A DNA stretch of 64,000 nt, taken from positions 62,001 to 126,000 of the forward strand of contig JBCAML010000005.1 of the NCBI GenBank assembly GCA_038503075.1, in the 5' to 3' direction. Numbering within the stretch: the first letter of the stretch is position 1; each line of letters begins with the position of its first letter. A program made the position numbers and the translations under genes. Shown in pieces: positions 36,901 through 46,946 of the stretch. The notes under the pieces were generated by a model. It had not been told where the DNA came from, made no database searches, and saw only the letters and a program-made list of their open reading frames with translations. This stretch comes from Gyromitra esculenta (lineage: Eukaryota > Ascomycota > Pezizomycetes > Pezizales > Discinaceae).

Positions 36901-37069
36901 TTTTATTGCTATGGGAAATCTTGCATGCTACTACAAAGTGTTCCCCATCCAATTGATCCTCCACGCTTATACCAGAAACCGAAAACCCCGAAATAGAAAA
37001 TGCAGATAAAGGTAAGAAATTTGAAACCAAGGTAGGGTCACTGATCGACCTTGGTTGGACTAGTTTAAA
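33974..37069 (-). pseudogene. E4 pol, part 1: protease to integrase core
   Basis: It is read in the -1 frame from the slippery site at 37063-37069. [12 protein letters not shown] (protease), [10 protein letters not shown] (RT), [15 protein letters not shown] (RNase H), HHDTPAAGHP...CHTCQKAK and SMDFVTGLP / SDRGTQF / HPETDGQTERLN (integrase) are all intact. E5 cuts it after LVPLANT. Confidence 0.91.
37025..37069 (-). promoter_or_regulatory. -1 ribosomal frameshift signal, E4
   Basis: On the minus strand: TTTAAAC (37063-37069), TAG, and an 8-bp stem AACCAAGG/CCTTGGTT at 37025-37056. Confidence 0.83.
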
Positions 37070-38352
37070 GCCTCGTTTGAGGCGTTTGCGGATTCTAGGG
37101 CAAAGAATTGAGGCGGGAGAGGCGGCGGCGGTAAAGAAGAGGCCGGGGGCGTACGGTTAGCAGGTGGGGCGGTGAGCGCTCCTCTCATCGTAGGTTTTTT
37201 GGGAGCAGAGGGGCAATTGGCATAGGAGTGGTCTGGGGCAGCACAGAACATGCACTTCCCAGTGGCGCGGCGCCATTGTTTTTCCTCCTCCGAGAGTTTT
37301 CTCCGTCCGTTAACCATTGTGTATCGTTGATCTTGAGGGGGGCGAGAAAGATTGCTGGTGCGTCCGAAAGATAGGTCCATGGGGGCTAGTCCTCCTGGGG
37401 TAAAGGAGGAAGCGGGGGTGAAGGCGGCGGGGGCACTGAATTGACCCATATTGTCTCTGGCGTTTCCTCGTTTCTCTGCCTTGCGAGCTCGGATACGGTT
37501 ATCCAATCGGGTAAGGGTGAGAATCATCTCCGGGAGGTTGGCAGGGGCGATCGGTGCAAACACCATGGCTTCTTTGAGCTCCTCCGACATGCCGTGTTCC
37601 AATGCGTCCATTTTCGAGTTCTCATCGAAGTTCAGCTGGCCCATGATTCTTTGGAAGTCGGCTAAATAGGCCGAAAAATCACGCTTTCCTTGACGGAGCT
37701 GGTGGAGTTCCCGTCGAGCAGTGCCAGTCGGGTCTGGGTCTCCAAAAGCAGTTTCCAGGGCGGCGATAAGCTCTTCTGCGTTGTTCCAAGTGGTGAGGCC
37801 TGAGGGGAGAACTGTATGACGGACCTGTTCGAGGGCTGCTCCTTCCAGTCGATTGATGGTGTAAAGTATCATCGTGGTTTCGTTGGCGAAGCGGTCTCGG
37901 TTGACGGTTAACTTGGAGCGTAACTGGAGAATAAAACCGGGGAGTTTTGCTCGGGATCCATCGAACTTTTCTGGGTCCGGCATGCGTTCTGATCGGTGGG
38001 TATTTGACGGCGGGGGCGGGGTCGCTGTAAGGTTGGGTGGGGCGGGGGGTGCTTGGGCGGCAGATCGGGCTTCGTTCCGTTCTTGTCGAAGTCGAGCAAT
38101 TAGGCTGGCGGCTTCGGCAACTCGTTGGTCTTGTTCGGTTGCATGACGGACGGCATTATCGGTTTGGATTTTGGCAGTATTGAGTTTTACCTCAATTTCC
38201 CGTTCGCTTTCCTGGAGGACGTCGATCTGGTCTTCCAGGGCTTGGTTCAGTTCCCTTAGTTCATTGTATAGTTCTGCAGGGTCGTCTCGGTAGGCCTGAG
38301 CGAAAGCTTCTCTAGTGGGGAAGCGTTTCGCGGCGACAGCGGCTCCTTCCAT
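37060..38352 (-). CDS. E4 Gag
   Basis: This is an open 430-aa Gag: coiled N-terminal third ([20 protein letters not shown]), Pro-rich linker, capsid core ([37 protein letters not shown]), a basic region, and one CCHC zinc knuckle [14 protein letters not shown]. It ends at the frameshift site. It is almost identical to E1 Gag, so E1 and E4 are close relatives. Confidence 0.92.
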   Translation of the reverse strand: MEGAAVAAKRFPTREAFAQAYRDDPAELYNELRELNQALEDQIDVLQESEREIEVKLNTAKIQTDNAVRHATEQDQRVAEAASLIARLRQERNEARSAAQAPPAPPNLTATPPPPSNTHRSERMPDPEKFDGSRAKLPGFILQLRSKLTVNRDRFANETTMILYTINRLEGAALEQVRHTVLPSGLTTWNNAEELIAALETAFGDPDPTGTARRELHQLRQGKRDFSAYLADFQRIMGQLNFDENSKMDALEHGMSEELKEAMVFAPIAPANLPEMILTLTRLDNRIRARKAEKRGNARDNMGQFSAPAAFTPASSFTPGGLAPMDLSFGRTSNLSRPPQDQRYTMVNGRRKLSEEEKQWRRATGKCMFCAAPDHSYANCPSAPKKPTMRGALTAPPANRTPPASSLPPPPLPPQFFALESANASNEALN

Positions 38353-38422
38353 GATGGAAGAGTGTTAAGGTGTGCTGGTGGTGGTGGAGTGGTAGAAGGT
38401 GTAGATGGAGGAAGCAACGTAA

Positions 38423-38840
38423 TCTCACGGTTGGGTCCCTCGTTAAGCCCTTCAGTATCCCTGAAGGTGAGCAGTGCTACTTAATGAGGTATCAACGCGT
38501 TCAAAGAGTGCAGCGTTTCTACAAGTTCTACGAGGGGTCTATCTCAAGGCGAGATAAGTGCAGCGAGGTGGACAGCGACAGCGAGGGTTCTGAGGTAGAA
38601 CCGAGATAGTATTCCGCAATTACAAGAGAAGGTAAACGAGAACGTTGCTTAAGGAAAGAAAGAAGAAGAGAAACCACAACAACCAAGATCCTGCACTTAA
38701 ATACCCCGCTTTCCTGTGACACAAACAACAACCTAACAATAACCGAGAAACAACCGAACAACAAAGCCATTATATCCCGATAACCCTTCGTTACTACCAA
38801 CGACTTCACCTTAACCTATTACCCAGTTCCATCCGTGAAA
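38423..38840 (-). repeat. E4 5' LTR, family B
   Basis: It is 418 bp. It is followed on the element strand by TTACGTTGCTTCC, the presumed self-primer site (38410-38422). Confidence 0.9.
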
Positions 38841-40293
38841 CCCCTTCCCACAAAAAATCCTTCTAGCACTTAGGAATGGCGAACGACAATCCAAGGAAAT
38901 CACCTTAGGCGATTGTACCGAGATAAATGGCCGTCTCTATTACCGACAAAGACTCTATATTCCTGACCACGATCCTCTTCGCCTCCTCATCTTGCAACGA
39001 CACCACGACGCTCCCTCTGCCGGCCACCCAGGACGTGAAAAATCCTTTGAACTCGTCTCAAGATGCTTCTATTGGCCGAAGATGAGAGAATATATTGGAC
39101 AATATACCCGGAATTGCCATATTTGCCGACGAGCAAAACCAAGTACTCTCGGTACTCATGGCGTTCTAAAACCACTTCCGATCCCCAATCGCCCCTGGGA
39201 AGAATTGTCGATGGATTTCGTTACTGGCCTCCCGGAATCTAATGGCTTTGATGCCATTATGGTCATCGTGGATCGACTCTCGAAGATGCGGCACCTTGTC
39301 CCGTGTAATACTACCATCAACGCCGAACAAACTGCCGAGTTATACCTCCAAAATGTTTGGAAACTCCATGGACTTCCTTCTCATATCACCTCCGATAGAG
39401 GAACGCAGTTCACCGCAAAGTTTTGGAAGCACCTCTGTCAGCGTTTGAATATTGCCGCCCGCATGTCTACCTCCTTCCACCCAGAGACCGATGGACAAAC
39501 TGAACGACTCAATGCCGTAATGGAACAATACCTCCGCTGTTATGTTTCCTATCAACAAGACGACTGGTCGAAATGGTTACCCATCGCTGAATTCGCTGCC
39601 AATAACCAGGAATCCGCAAGTACTAAGGCTACGCCCTTCTTTGCGAATTATGGATATCACCCTCGCTTCGACACCTCAATTGTTCCTAATGACCGCTCTC
39701 CCCAGACCTTAGATGCTGACGGCTTCGTCTCCAAGATGGAAGAACTTAGAGACTTTCTCCGAGTACAGATGAGGACAGCCCAGGACATCTTCGAATCAAG
39801 TACAAATCGGCACCGTACCCCCGCTCCAATGTTCAGGGAAAAAGACGAAGTGTTTGTGTCGATGAAGAACATGAGGACAACGCGGAATTCAAGGAAGTTG
39901 GATTGGAAATGGAGTGGCCCTTTCCCGGTGAAACGGATTATTTCAGCTTATGCCTACGAAATTGACCTCCCAAGATCAATGAAGTATCACCCTGTGTTCC
40001 ACGTCTCATTGATCAAAGCAGCTCCCATCGATCCACTCCCCGGTCAGATTATTGCGCCGCCCCCACCCGTCCAAGTCAACGACCATGAGGAATACCTTGT
40101 TGAGGCTATCCTGGATTCCCGTTTACACCGTGGAAAACTTCAATACTTGGTTGAGTGGACTGGCTATGCACTACCCACCTGGGAACCTGCGGATTACCAT
40201 GAAGAGACGGAAGCCGTAGATTCTTTCCACCAACGATACCCGGATAAACCAAGGGAAGGAATGATTAGTGTTCGCAGGAGCTCACGGCTATGA
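38841..40293 (+). pseudogene. E3 pol, part 2: integrase and chromodomain
   Basis: It continues in frame from 26,930 using one copy of the target duplication. The integrase zinc region reads RHHDAPSAGHP...CHICRRAK, the DDE core SMDFVTGLP, SDRGTQF and HPETDGQTERLN. The GPY/F module is WKWSGPFPVKR and the chromodomain YLVEWTGYALPTWEPADYH. It stops at RRSSRL, a few codons earlier than the other copies and before the LTR. Confidence 0.9.
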
Positions 40294-40304
40294 GGGGGGG
40301 CTAC

Positions 40305-40715
40305 TTTCATGGATGGTTGTTATGTTGATCGGTTAGGTACATGGGTACACGGTTGTTGGATTTCGTTGTTGTTCTTTGTGTTTCCATGAGTTTCTCGTTA
40401 CAATGAGTCATGTCTTTGTCATCGAAAGGGTTGGATTGTGGTATATAAGCGAAGGGATTTCCCCTCATCTTGTACTTTTCCTTCTTCTTTCTTTAAGCAA
40501 CGTCTTCTATTGTACACTCATTGTCTTTTGCCAATACAACTCCAGATTGCATCTCGTAATCTTTCGCTGTCGCCGTCTTCAAGTCATCATAACTTGAACC
40601 ATTAGTAGAGCCTGTAGAATCCCCGCGCACTCTCCTGTCGTTAGTTTCTCGTTCAAGTAGCACTGCTTATCTCGGGGGATACCTGAGAGCTTGACGAGAA
40701 ACCCACTCCATGAGA
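40305..40715 (+). repeat. E3 3' LTR, family A
   Basis: It is 411 bp with four differences from the 5' LTR. The purine tract GAGGGGGGG lies just upstream. Confidence 0.91.
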
Positions 40716-40979
40716 AGGGGTAAGTGGTAAGGAATGGTGACTCGCGAATTTCTGATCAATAAATGCAAATCCGGAGGCTCCGGTGTCTAGTAAAGCGTGG
40801 GTTTTTATAATTTTATTGCTATGGGAAATATTGCACGATATTACAAAATGTTCCCCATCCAATTGATCCTCCACGCTTATACCAGAAACCGAAAACCCAG
40901 AAATCGAAAATACAGATAAAGGTAAGAAATTTTGAACCAAGATAGGGTCACTGATCGACCTTGGTTGTACTAGTTTAAA
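40716..40979 (-). pseudogene. E2 pol, part 1: leader and protease start
   Basis: It is read in the -1 frame from the E2 slippery site: [20 protein letters not shown], then the protease [17 protein letters not shown]. It is cut after LPLTP by E3. Confidence 0.87.
40935..40979 (-). promoter_or_regulatory. -1 ribosomal frameshift signal, E2
   Basis: TTTAAAC (40973-40979 on the minus strand), TAG, and a stem AACCAAGG/TCTTGGTT. One C-to-T change turns the closing G-C pair into a G-U wobble, so pairing is kept. Confidence 0.82.
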
Positions 40980-42292
40980 GACCCGTTGGCTGAGTCTGCT
41001 GATTCTAACGCAAAGAACTGAGGTGGAAGAGGTGGTGGCGGCAAAGAGGAAGCGGGGGGTGTGCGCGGTGCGGGGGGTGCGGTGAGGGCTCCCCTCATAG
41101 TGGGTTTTTTGGGGGCGGAGGGGCAATTGGCATAAGAGTGGTCCGGGGCGGCGCAAAACATGCATTTTCCAGTGGAACGGCGCCACTGTTTCTCTTCCTC
41201 CGACAGCTTTCTTCTCCCATTAACCATCGTGTACCGTTGGTCCTGAGGTGGGCGAGAGTTATTGCTAGTGCGACCGAAAGATAGATCCATAGGGGCCAGT
41301 CCTCCTGGGGTGAAAGAGGAGGTGGGGGTGAAGGCGGCAGGAGCGCTAAACTGGCCCATACCATCGCGAGCGTTTCCTCGTTTTTCAGCCTTACGGGCTC
41401 GGATACGATTATCCAGTCGAGTAAGGGTGAGAATCATTTCCTGGAGTGTAGCAGGGGCGATGGGTGCAAACACCATTGCTTCCTTGAGTTCTTCCGACAT
41501 GCCATGCTCCAGGGCGTCCATCTTGGAGTTCTCGTCGAAGTTTAACTGGCCCATGATCCTTTGAAAGTCGGCTAGATAAGCCGAGAAGTCACGTTTCCCT
41601 TGACGGAGCTGGTGGAGTTCCCGTCGAGCGGTACCGGTCGGGTCTGGATCTCCAAAGGCGGTTTCCAGGGCGGCGATAAGTTGTTCTGCGCTGGTCCAGG
41701 TGGTGAGGCCTGAGGGGAGGACGGTGTGCCGAACTTGTTCCAACGCTGCTCCTTCTAGACGATTGATAGTATAGAGGATCATCGTGGTCTCGTTGGCAAA
41801 GCGGTCCCGGTTGACAGTGAGTTTGGAGCGGAGTTGGAGGATGAAGCCGGGAAGTTTGGTTCGGGAACCGTCAAACTTTTCTGGATCCGGCATTCGTTCT
41901 GAGCGATGGCTTGCGGTCGATGGAGGTGGTGGGGTGGCGGTGAGGTTGGGTGGGGCTGGAGGAGCTTGATTGGCGGCTCTGGCTTCGTTGCGTTCCTGGC
42001 GTAATCTGGCGATGAGGTCGGCAGCTTCAGTGACTCGTTGGTCCTGTTGCATGGCGTGTCGGGTCGCATTGTCCGCTTGGATTTTCGCCGTGTTGAGTTT
42101 TATCTCTAGCTCTTGCATGCTCTCCTGAAGAACGTCAACTTGATCTTCTAAAGCCTGGTTGAGATCTCGGAGTTGATTGTACAACTCGACAGGGTCGTCT
42201 CGGTAAGCCTGAGCAAAGGCGTCTTTTGTGGGGAAGCGGGGGGTAGTGACAGCGGCTCCTTCAGAGGAGGCAGCGGGGGCGGAGGCACTCAT
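40970..42292 (-). CDS. E2 Gag
   Basis: This open 440-aa Gag (start MSASAPAASSEGAA) has a coiled region, capsid core and zinc knuckle [14 protein letters not shown]. It is closer to the E5 Gag than to the E1/E4 Gags at the N-terminus. It is intact although the pol of the same element is heavily damaged. Confidence 0.9.
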   Translation of the reverse strand: MSASAPAASSEGAAVTTPRFPTKDAFAQAYRDDPVELYNQLRDLNQALEDQVDVLQESMQELEIKLNTAKIQADNATRHAMQQDQRVTEAADLIARLRQERNEARAANQAPPAPPNLTATPPPPSTASHRSERMPDPEKFDGSRTKLPGFILQLRSKLTVNRDRFANETTMILYTINRLEGAALEQVRHTVLPSGLTTWTSAEQLIAALETAFGDPDPTGTARRELHQLRQGKRDFSAYLADFQRIMGQLNFDENSKMDALEHGMSEELKEAMVFAPIAPATLQEMILTLTRLDNRIRARKAEKRGNARDGMGQFSAPAAFTPTSSFTPGGLAPMDLSFGRTSNNSRPPQDQRYTMVNGRRKLSEEEKQWRRSTGKCMFCAAPDHSYANCPSAPKKPTMRGALTAPPAPRTPPASSLPPPPLPPQFFALESADSANGSLN

Positions 42293-42487
42293 GATCTAGA
42301 TTGATTGCTCGGAATAGAGTTGGTGCGTAAGTAATGTTGGTCAAGCCACTCAGGAGTGACTTCAGTGAGAGTTTGGGGTCTTCGCGGGGTCCAGCAGGGA
42401 AAGATTTGGAGGATGGATTGGCGAATCCAACCGAGAATTTCCATATAGGGGCGTCGCGTAGGAGGTGTAGATGAGGAAGCAACGTAA

Positions 42488-42879
42488 TCTCACGGTTCAG
42501 TCCCAGTCTAAGCCCTTCTGTATCCCAGAAGGTGAGCAGAGCTACTTAAGCGAGGTATCAACTCGTTACGATGAGGGCAAGGTTTCTACAGGTCCTACAA
42601 GGAGTATACTTCAAGGCGAAGTATCGGCGAAGGTTCACAGCGACAGCGAGGATTCTGAGGGAGAATCGAAGTGGTATTAAACTGGTACAAGAGAAGTATA
42701 ACGAGAACGTTGCTTAAGGAAAGAAGAGAAGAGAAAACAACAATGACCGAAATCCTTCGCTTAAATACCCCGCTTTCCCGTAACACAACCAACAACCCGA
42801 CAACAACCGAAGCGCAACCGAACTACAATAAGATTATAAATAAAAGGTTCACAACCCATAATATCCCTAATCCGTGAAA
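42488..42879 (-). repeat. E2 5' LTR, family B
   Basis: It is 392 bp. Its U5 hairpin has the arms CCTTCTG/CAGAAGG, a covarying version of the common CCTTCAG/CTGAAGG. Confidence 0.89.
42514..42532 (-). other. U5 hairpin, E2 5' LTR
   Basis: Plus strand: CCTTCTG TATCC CAGAAGG. On the element strand the loop is GGATA. The middle pair is reversed on both arms relative to E1. Confidence 0.7.
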
Positions 42880-44088
42880 GAAGGTGCCGGGAGCGTTGGT
42901 TAGTCCAAAGGGCATCACTTGGTACTCGTAGAGGCCATAGCGGGTTCGGAAGGCGGTTTTCCATTCCTCTCCTTCAGCGATTCGAATTTGATGATAACCG
43001 TCGCGGAGGTCGAGTTTGGTATACCATTGAGCTTTCGCTAATCGGTCCAGGGTTTCTCGTATAAGAGGGGAAGTATATCGATCCTTGACTGTAATGGCGT
43101 TCAGGCCTCTATAGTCAACACATAGTCGGAGGGAGCCGTCTGCTTTTTTCACGAACAACACAGGGGAGCCGGCGGGAGAAGAGCTAGCGCGAATGAAGCC
43201 TTTCTCTAGGTTGTCTTCAATATACTTCTTAAGAACGATAAGTTCCTCTCTTGACATCCCATAAAGTGGTCCAAATGGTGCATCTTTCCCTTCCATTAGT
43301 TGTATTTTATGGTCGTAGGGGCGGCGTGGGGGGAGTCCTTGTGCTTTTGCTTTATCGAACATGTCTAGGAAGTCATGGTACTCAGCAGGAATTCTAGACT
43401 TCCATTCTTCCTTAGTTGTCGTATTGTCTATAAGTTTGTTTATCTCATAGAGGGACATGGCGTAGGCTTGGTGGGTGCGTTTCCTAGTGAGAGTCCTAAA
43501 GCTGGCAGCGCCAATAAAGGACATATTTAGTCTGGGGGGAGCAGGAATTGATGGGGAGACGACGACAGGGGAGTGAGGGGCACAGTGGGTGGTGCAGAGT
43601 TTAGAATTAAACTCAATGCGTTTGTCGGCGAACTGAAGATGCACATCGTGATGTTTCATCCATGGTATTCCTAAGACCAAGGGGTAGTGACCTAATTGAG
43701 TTACAAAACAGGGCGCTTGTTCTTGGTGATTTCTAATGGATAAGTTGAGTTTGGCGATGTGGGTGATATCTCCGGAGGCGACAGGGCGTCCATCGATAAC
43801 TTCAAGTTGTCGGGGAGTTTTTAATGGGGTAAGGGGAAGAGAATGGTGACTCGCGAATTTCTGATCAATAAATGCAAATCCTGAGGCCCCGGTGTCTAGT
43901 AAAGCGTGTGTGTTTATAATTTTATTGCTATGGGAAATCTTGCATGCTACTACAAAGTGTTCCCCATCCAATTGATCCTCCACGCTTATACCAGAAACCG
44001 AAAACCCCGAAATAGAAAATGCAGATAAAGGTAAGAAATTTGAAACCAAGGTAGGGTCACTGATCGACCTTGGTTGGACTAGTTTAAA
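42880..44088 (-). pseudogene. E1 pol, part 1: protease and RT fingers
   Basis: It is read in the -1 frame from 44082-44088: leader [20 protein letters not shown], protease [17 protein letters not shown], and RT start with [32 protein letters not shown] and [11 protein letters not shown]. It is cut by E2 and continues in the same frame at 19,196. Confidence 0.9.
44044..44088 (-). promoter_or_regulatory. -1 ribosomal frameshift signal, E1
   Basis: TTTAAAC (44082-44088 on the minus strand), then TAG, a 6-nt spacer counted from the heptamer, and the stem AACCAAGG/CCTTGGTT (44044-44075). Confidence 0.85.
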
Positions 44089-45371
44089 GCCTCGTTTGAG
44101 GCGTTCGCGGATTCTAGGGCAAAAAATTGAGGTGGGAGAGGTGGCGGCGGTAAAGAAGAGGCCGGGGGCGTACGGTTAGCAGGTGGGGCGGTGAGCGCTC
44201 CTCTCATCGTAGGTTTTTTGGGAGCAGAGGGGCAATTGGCATAGGAGTGGTCTGGGGCAGCACAGAACATGCACTTCCCAGTGGCGCGGCGCCATTGTTT
44301 TTCTTCCTCCGAGAGTTTTCTCCGCCCGTTAACCATTGTGTATCGTTGATCTTGAGGAGGGCGAGAAAGATTGCTGGTACGTCCGAAAGATAGGTCCATA
44401 GGGGCTAGTCCTCCTGGGGTAAAGGAGGAAGCAGGGGTGAAGGCGGCGGGGGCACTGAATTGACCCATATTGTCTCTGGCGTTTCCTCGTTTCTCTGCCT
44501 TGCGAGCTCGGATACGGTTATCCAATCGGGTAAGGGTGAGAATCATCTCCGGGAGATTGGCAGGGGCGATCGGTGCAAACACCATGGCTTCTTTCAGTTC
44601 CTCCGACATGCCGTGTTCCAATGCGTCCATTTTCGAGTTCTCATCGAAGTTCAGCTGGCCCATGATTCTTTGGAAGTCGGCTAAGTAGGCCGAAAAATCA
44701 CGTTTCCCTTGACGGAGCTGGTGGAGTTCTCGTCGAGCAGTGCCAGTCGGGTCTGGGTCTCCAAAAGCAGTTTCCAGGGCGGCGATAAGCTCTTCTGCAT
44801 TGTTCCAAGTGGTGAGGCCTGAGGGGAGAACCGTATGACGGACCTGTTCGAGGGCTGCTCCTTCCAGTCGATTGATGGTGTAAAGTATCATCGTGGTTTC
44901 GTTGGCGAAGCGGTCTCGGTTGACGGTTAACTTGGAGCGTAATTGGAGAATAAAGCCGGGGAGTTTTGCTCGGGATCCATCGAACTTTTCTGGGTCTGGC
45001 ATGCGTTCTGATCGGTGGGTATTTGACGGCGGGGGCGGGGTAGCTGTAAGGTTGGGTGGGGCGGGGGGTGCTTGGGCGGCAGATCGGGCTTCGTTCCGTT
45101 CTTGTCGAAGTCGAGCAATTAGGCTGGCGGCTTCGGCAACCCTTTGGTCTTGTTCGGTTGCATGACGGACGGCATTATCGGTTTGGATTTTGGCAGTATT
45201 GAGTTTTACCTCAACTTCCCGTTCGCTTTCCTGGAGGACGTCAATCTGGTCTTCCAGGGCTTGGTTCAGTTCCCTTAGTTCGTTGTATAGTTCTGCAGGG
45301 TCGTCTCGGTAGGCCTGAGCGAAAGCTTCTCTAGTGGGGAAGCGTTTTGCGGCGACGGCGGCTCCTTCCAT
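44079..45371 (-). CDS. E1 Gag
   Basis: This open 430-aa Gag starts [19 protein letters not shown], with coiled N-terminus, capsid core and the CCHC knuckle [14 protein letters not shown]. It is nearly identical to E4 Gag. Pol is reached only by -1 frameshifting at its last sense codons. Confidence 0.92.
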   Translation of the reverse strand: MEGAAVAAKRFPTREAFAQAYRDDPAELYNELRELNQALEDQIDVLQESEREVEVKLNTAKIQTDNAVRHATEQDQRVAEAASLIARLRQERNEARSAAQAPPAPPNLTATPPPPSNTHRSERMPDPEKFDGSRAKLPGFILQLRSKLTVNRDRFANETTMILYTINRLEGAALEQVRHTVLPSGLTTWNNAEELIAALETAFGDPDPTGTARRELHQLRQGKRDFSAYLADFQRIMGQLNFDENSKMDALEHGMSEELKEAMVFAPIAPANLPEMILTLTRLDNRIRARKAEKRGNARDNMGQFSAPAAFTPASSFTPGGLAPMDLSFGRTSNLSRPPQDQRYTMVNGRRKLSEEEKQWRRATGKCMFCAAPDHSYANCPSAPKKPTMRGALTAPPANRTPPASSLPPPPLPPQFFALESANASNEALN

Positions 45372-45422
45372 GATGGAAGAGTGTTAAGGTGTACTGGTGG
45401 AGTGGTAGAAGGTGTAGATGTT

Positions 45423-45435
45423 GGAAGCAACGTAA
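45423..45435 (-). promoter_or_regulatory. Primer-binding site of E1, self-priming type
   Basis: TTACGTTGCTTCC directly follows the 5' LTR on the element strand. ACGTTGCTT is complementary to AAGCAACGT at 45657-45665 (minus strand) in the same LTR. Confidence 0.7.
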
Positions 45436-45852
45436 TCTCACGGTTGGGTCCCTCGTTAAGCCCTTCAGTATCCCTGAAGGTGAGCAGTGCTACTTAATGA
45501 GGTATCAACACGTTCAAAGAGTGCAGCGTTTCTACAAGTTCTACAAAGGGTCTATCTCCAGGCGAGATAAGTGCAGCGAGGTGGACAGCGACAGCGAGGG
45601 TTCTGAGATAGAACCAAGATAGTATTTCCGACGAGTACAGGAGAAGGTAAACGAGAACGTTGCTTAAGGAAAGAAGAAGAAGAGAACACAAAGGCAACTG
45701 AAATCCTTCCTTAAATACCCCGCTTTTCGGTAGCACCAACAACAACCCGACAACAACCGAAACACAACACCATTGTTAAAACCTAATCCGAACAACAAAG
45801 AAATTATACAACTATCCATACCACAACTCTTTCCCTAAATCAATCCGTGAAA
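45436..45852 (-). repeat. E1 5' LTR, family B
   Basis: It is 417 bp, bounded by TCTCACGG and CCGTGAAA on the plus strand, and flanked on the right by CCATA. Confidence 0.91.
45462..45480 (-). other. U5 hairpin, E1 5' LTR
   Basis: CCTTCAG TATCC CTGAAGG is a perfect 7-bp stem with a 5-nt loop (GGATA on the element strand). Confidence 0.7.
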
Positions 45853-46946
45853 CCATACCAACTGTCTCGATGCTTCTGAAATTGCCATATATTTGGCCTC
45901 GGTTGAGGAGATGGCGACAGATTTCTGCTTCTCGGTTCTCCAGGTAATAAGACAGTTGTTTAAAAGGAAGCAATTGCCAGATGTTGATCTCCTAGACCCA
46001 ACGTCTGCTGCATGGGAGGCGTCGACATATTCCTCTAAGTAGAGCGTCTTTCTTGGGTTCTTAACATATACTAATCCCAGTTTCGTAGTTCCTCGTAGGT
46101 ACCTTAGCACTCTTTTGACTGCTGTCCAATGATCTGGACCGGGGTTGGTTGAAAAAGACGACAGGAAAGTTACCGCGAATGTTAGATCTGGTCTGGTGCC
46201 GATTGCTGCGTACATTAGTGACCCTATGATTTCCTGGTATCTCGTAACTTCGGCAGGAGTGGCGGTTCCTTCTGGTGCTGGAGTAAGCCCATTATTTTCC
46301 AGCGGCGTTTTTACTGGTCGGCAATCTGTCATGTCGAAACGTTCTAGGACCCTTTCGAGATAGGCTGTTTGGTCAAGTTTTATGCAGTTTGGAGTATGGG
46401 TAATTCTTATCCCGATGATCCAATTAACAGGCCCATTGTCCATCATTCGAAACACTGTTGCTAGGTGATCAGCAACTCGTTGATCTTCTTTGGCATTTAT
46501 CGAGAAGGTTGCAAGGTCGTCAACGAAAGCTGCTAGAATAAGTGTACTTTCCTGGTTGACAAACACGCTGGGATCAAAAGTACTCCTCCTAAGACCAAGA
46601 TTCTGTAGTTCATGGAATAGTACATTGTGCCATTCTCGGGGAGATTGTTTTAGACCGTACAGGGTTTTCTGGAGTTTTAGCACACAGTTATTGCCTTTTT
46701 CGTATCCTTCCGGCTGTTCCAAGTAAACTTCTTCTTGTAGTTCTCTGTTGAGGAAAGCGTTTTTGACATCGCTTTGCCGACTGGTCCAGTTTCCTTGATG
46801 GCTCGCCATTATTGCAAACAGGATTCGTATTGACTCGTACCGAAAGACTGGTGAGAAAGTTTCATTATAGTCTATTCCCTGAATCTGAGAGTACTCTTTG
46901 GCCACGAAGCGTGCTTTATGTTGAATGATCTTCCCGTCTGGTCCTA
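45853..46946 (-). pseudogene. Copia E0 reverse transcriptase and RNase H start
   Basis: This is the copia RT block. It opens GKIIQHKARFVAKEYSQ, passes DVKNAFLNRELQEEVYLEQP and the catalytic FVDD box (LAAFVDDLATFS), and reaches the RNase H start VDASHAADVGSRRSTSG and SSTEAKYMAISEASRQLVW. No stop or frameshift is present. It is cut on the left by E1 (CCATA) and on the right by a solo LTR (TCCTA). Confidence 0.92.

Larger units (their letters stand above)
26936..38840 (-). mobile_element. E4: Ty3/gypsy chromovirus in E3, coding capacity intact apart from E5
   Basis: The LTRs are 420 and 418 bp (26936-27355 and 38423-38840). Flanks are CCCGT (26931-26935) and CCCCT (38841-38845), one mismatch. 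Minus E5 it is about 5.88 kb. Gag is open (430 aa), and pol joins in frame across E5 (about 1,223 aa from the first ATG-type start) with YLDD kept. I count about 14 LTR differences. Confidence 0.92.
23002..40715 (+). mobile_element. E3: Ty3/gypsy chromovirus with family-A LTRs, in E2
   Basis: Both LTRs are 411 bp (23002-23412 and 40305-40715) and differ at only four positions. Minus E4 it is about 5.8 kb. The flanks AAGGA and AGGGG are an imperfect target duplication (3 of 5), probably changed since insertion. E3 is on the opposite strand to its host. Its proteins are the most diverged of the five gypsy copies. Confidence 0.9.
19202..42879 (-). mobile_element. E2: Ty3/gypsy chromovirus in E1
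   Basis: It is flanked by GAAGG (19197-19201 and 42880-42884). The LTRs are 379 and 392 bp and are the most diverged pair in the nest, with many substitutions and indels. Minus E3 it is about 5.96 kb. Gag is open, while pol has several frameshifts. Confidence 0.9.
16300..45852 (-). mobile_element. E1: Ty3/gypsy chromovirus in copia E0
   Basis: Both LTRs are 417 bp (16300-16716 and 45436-45852), flanked by CCATA (16295-16299 and 45853-45857). Minus E2 it is about 5.87 kb. Gag (430 aa) is open, and pol is open across the E2 insertion. I count about 24 differences between its LTRs, mostly transitions. Its RT catalytic box reads YLDN instead of YLDD. Confidence 0.93.
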
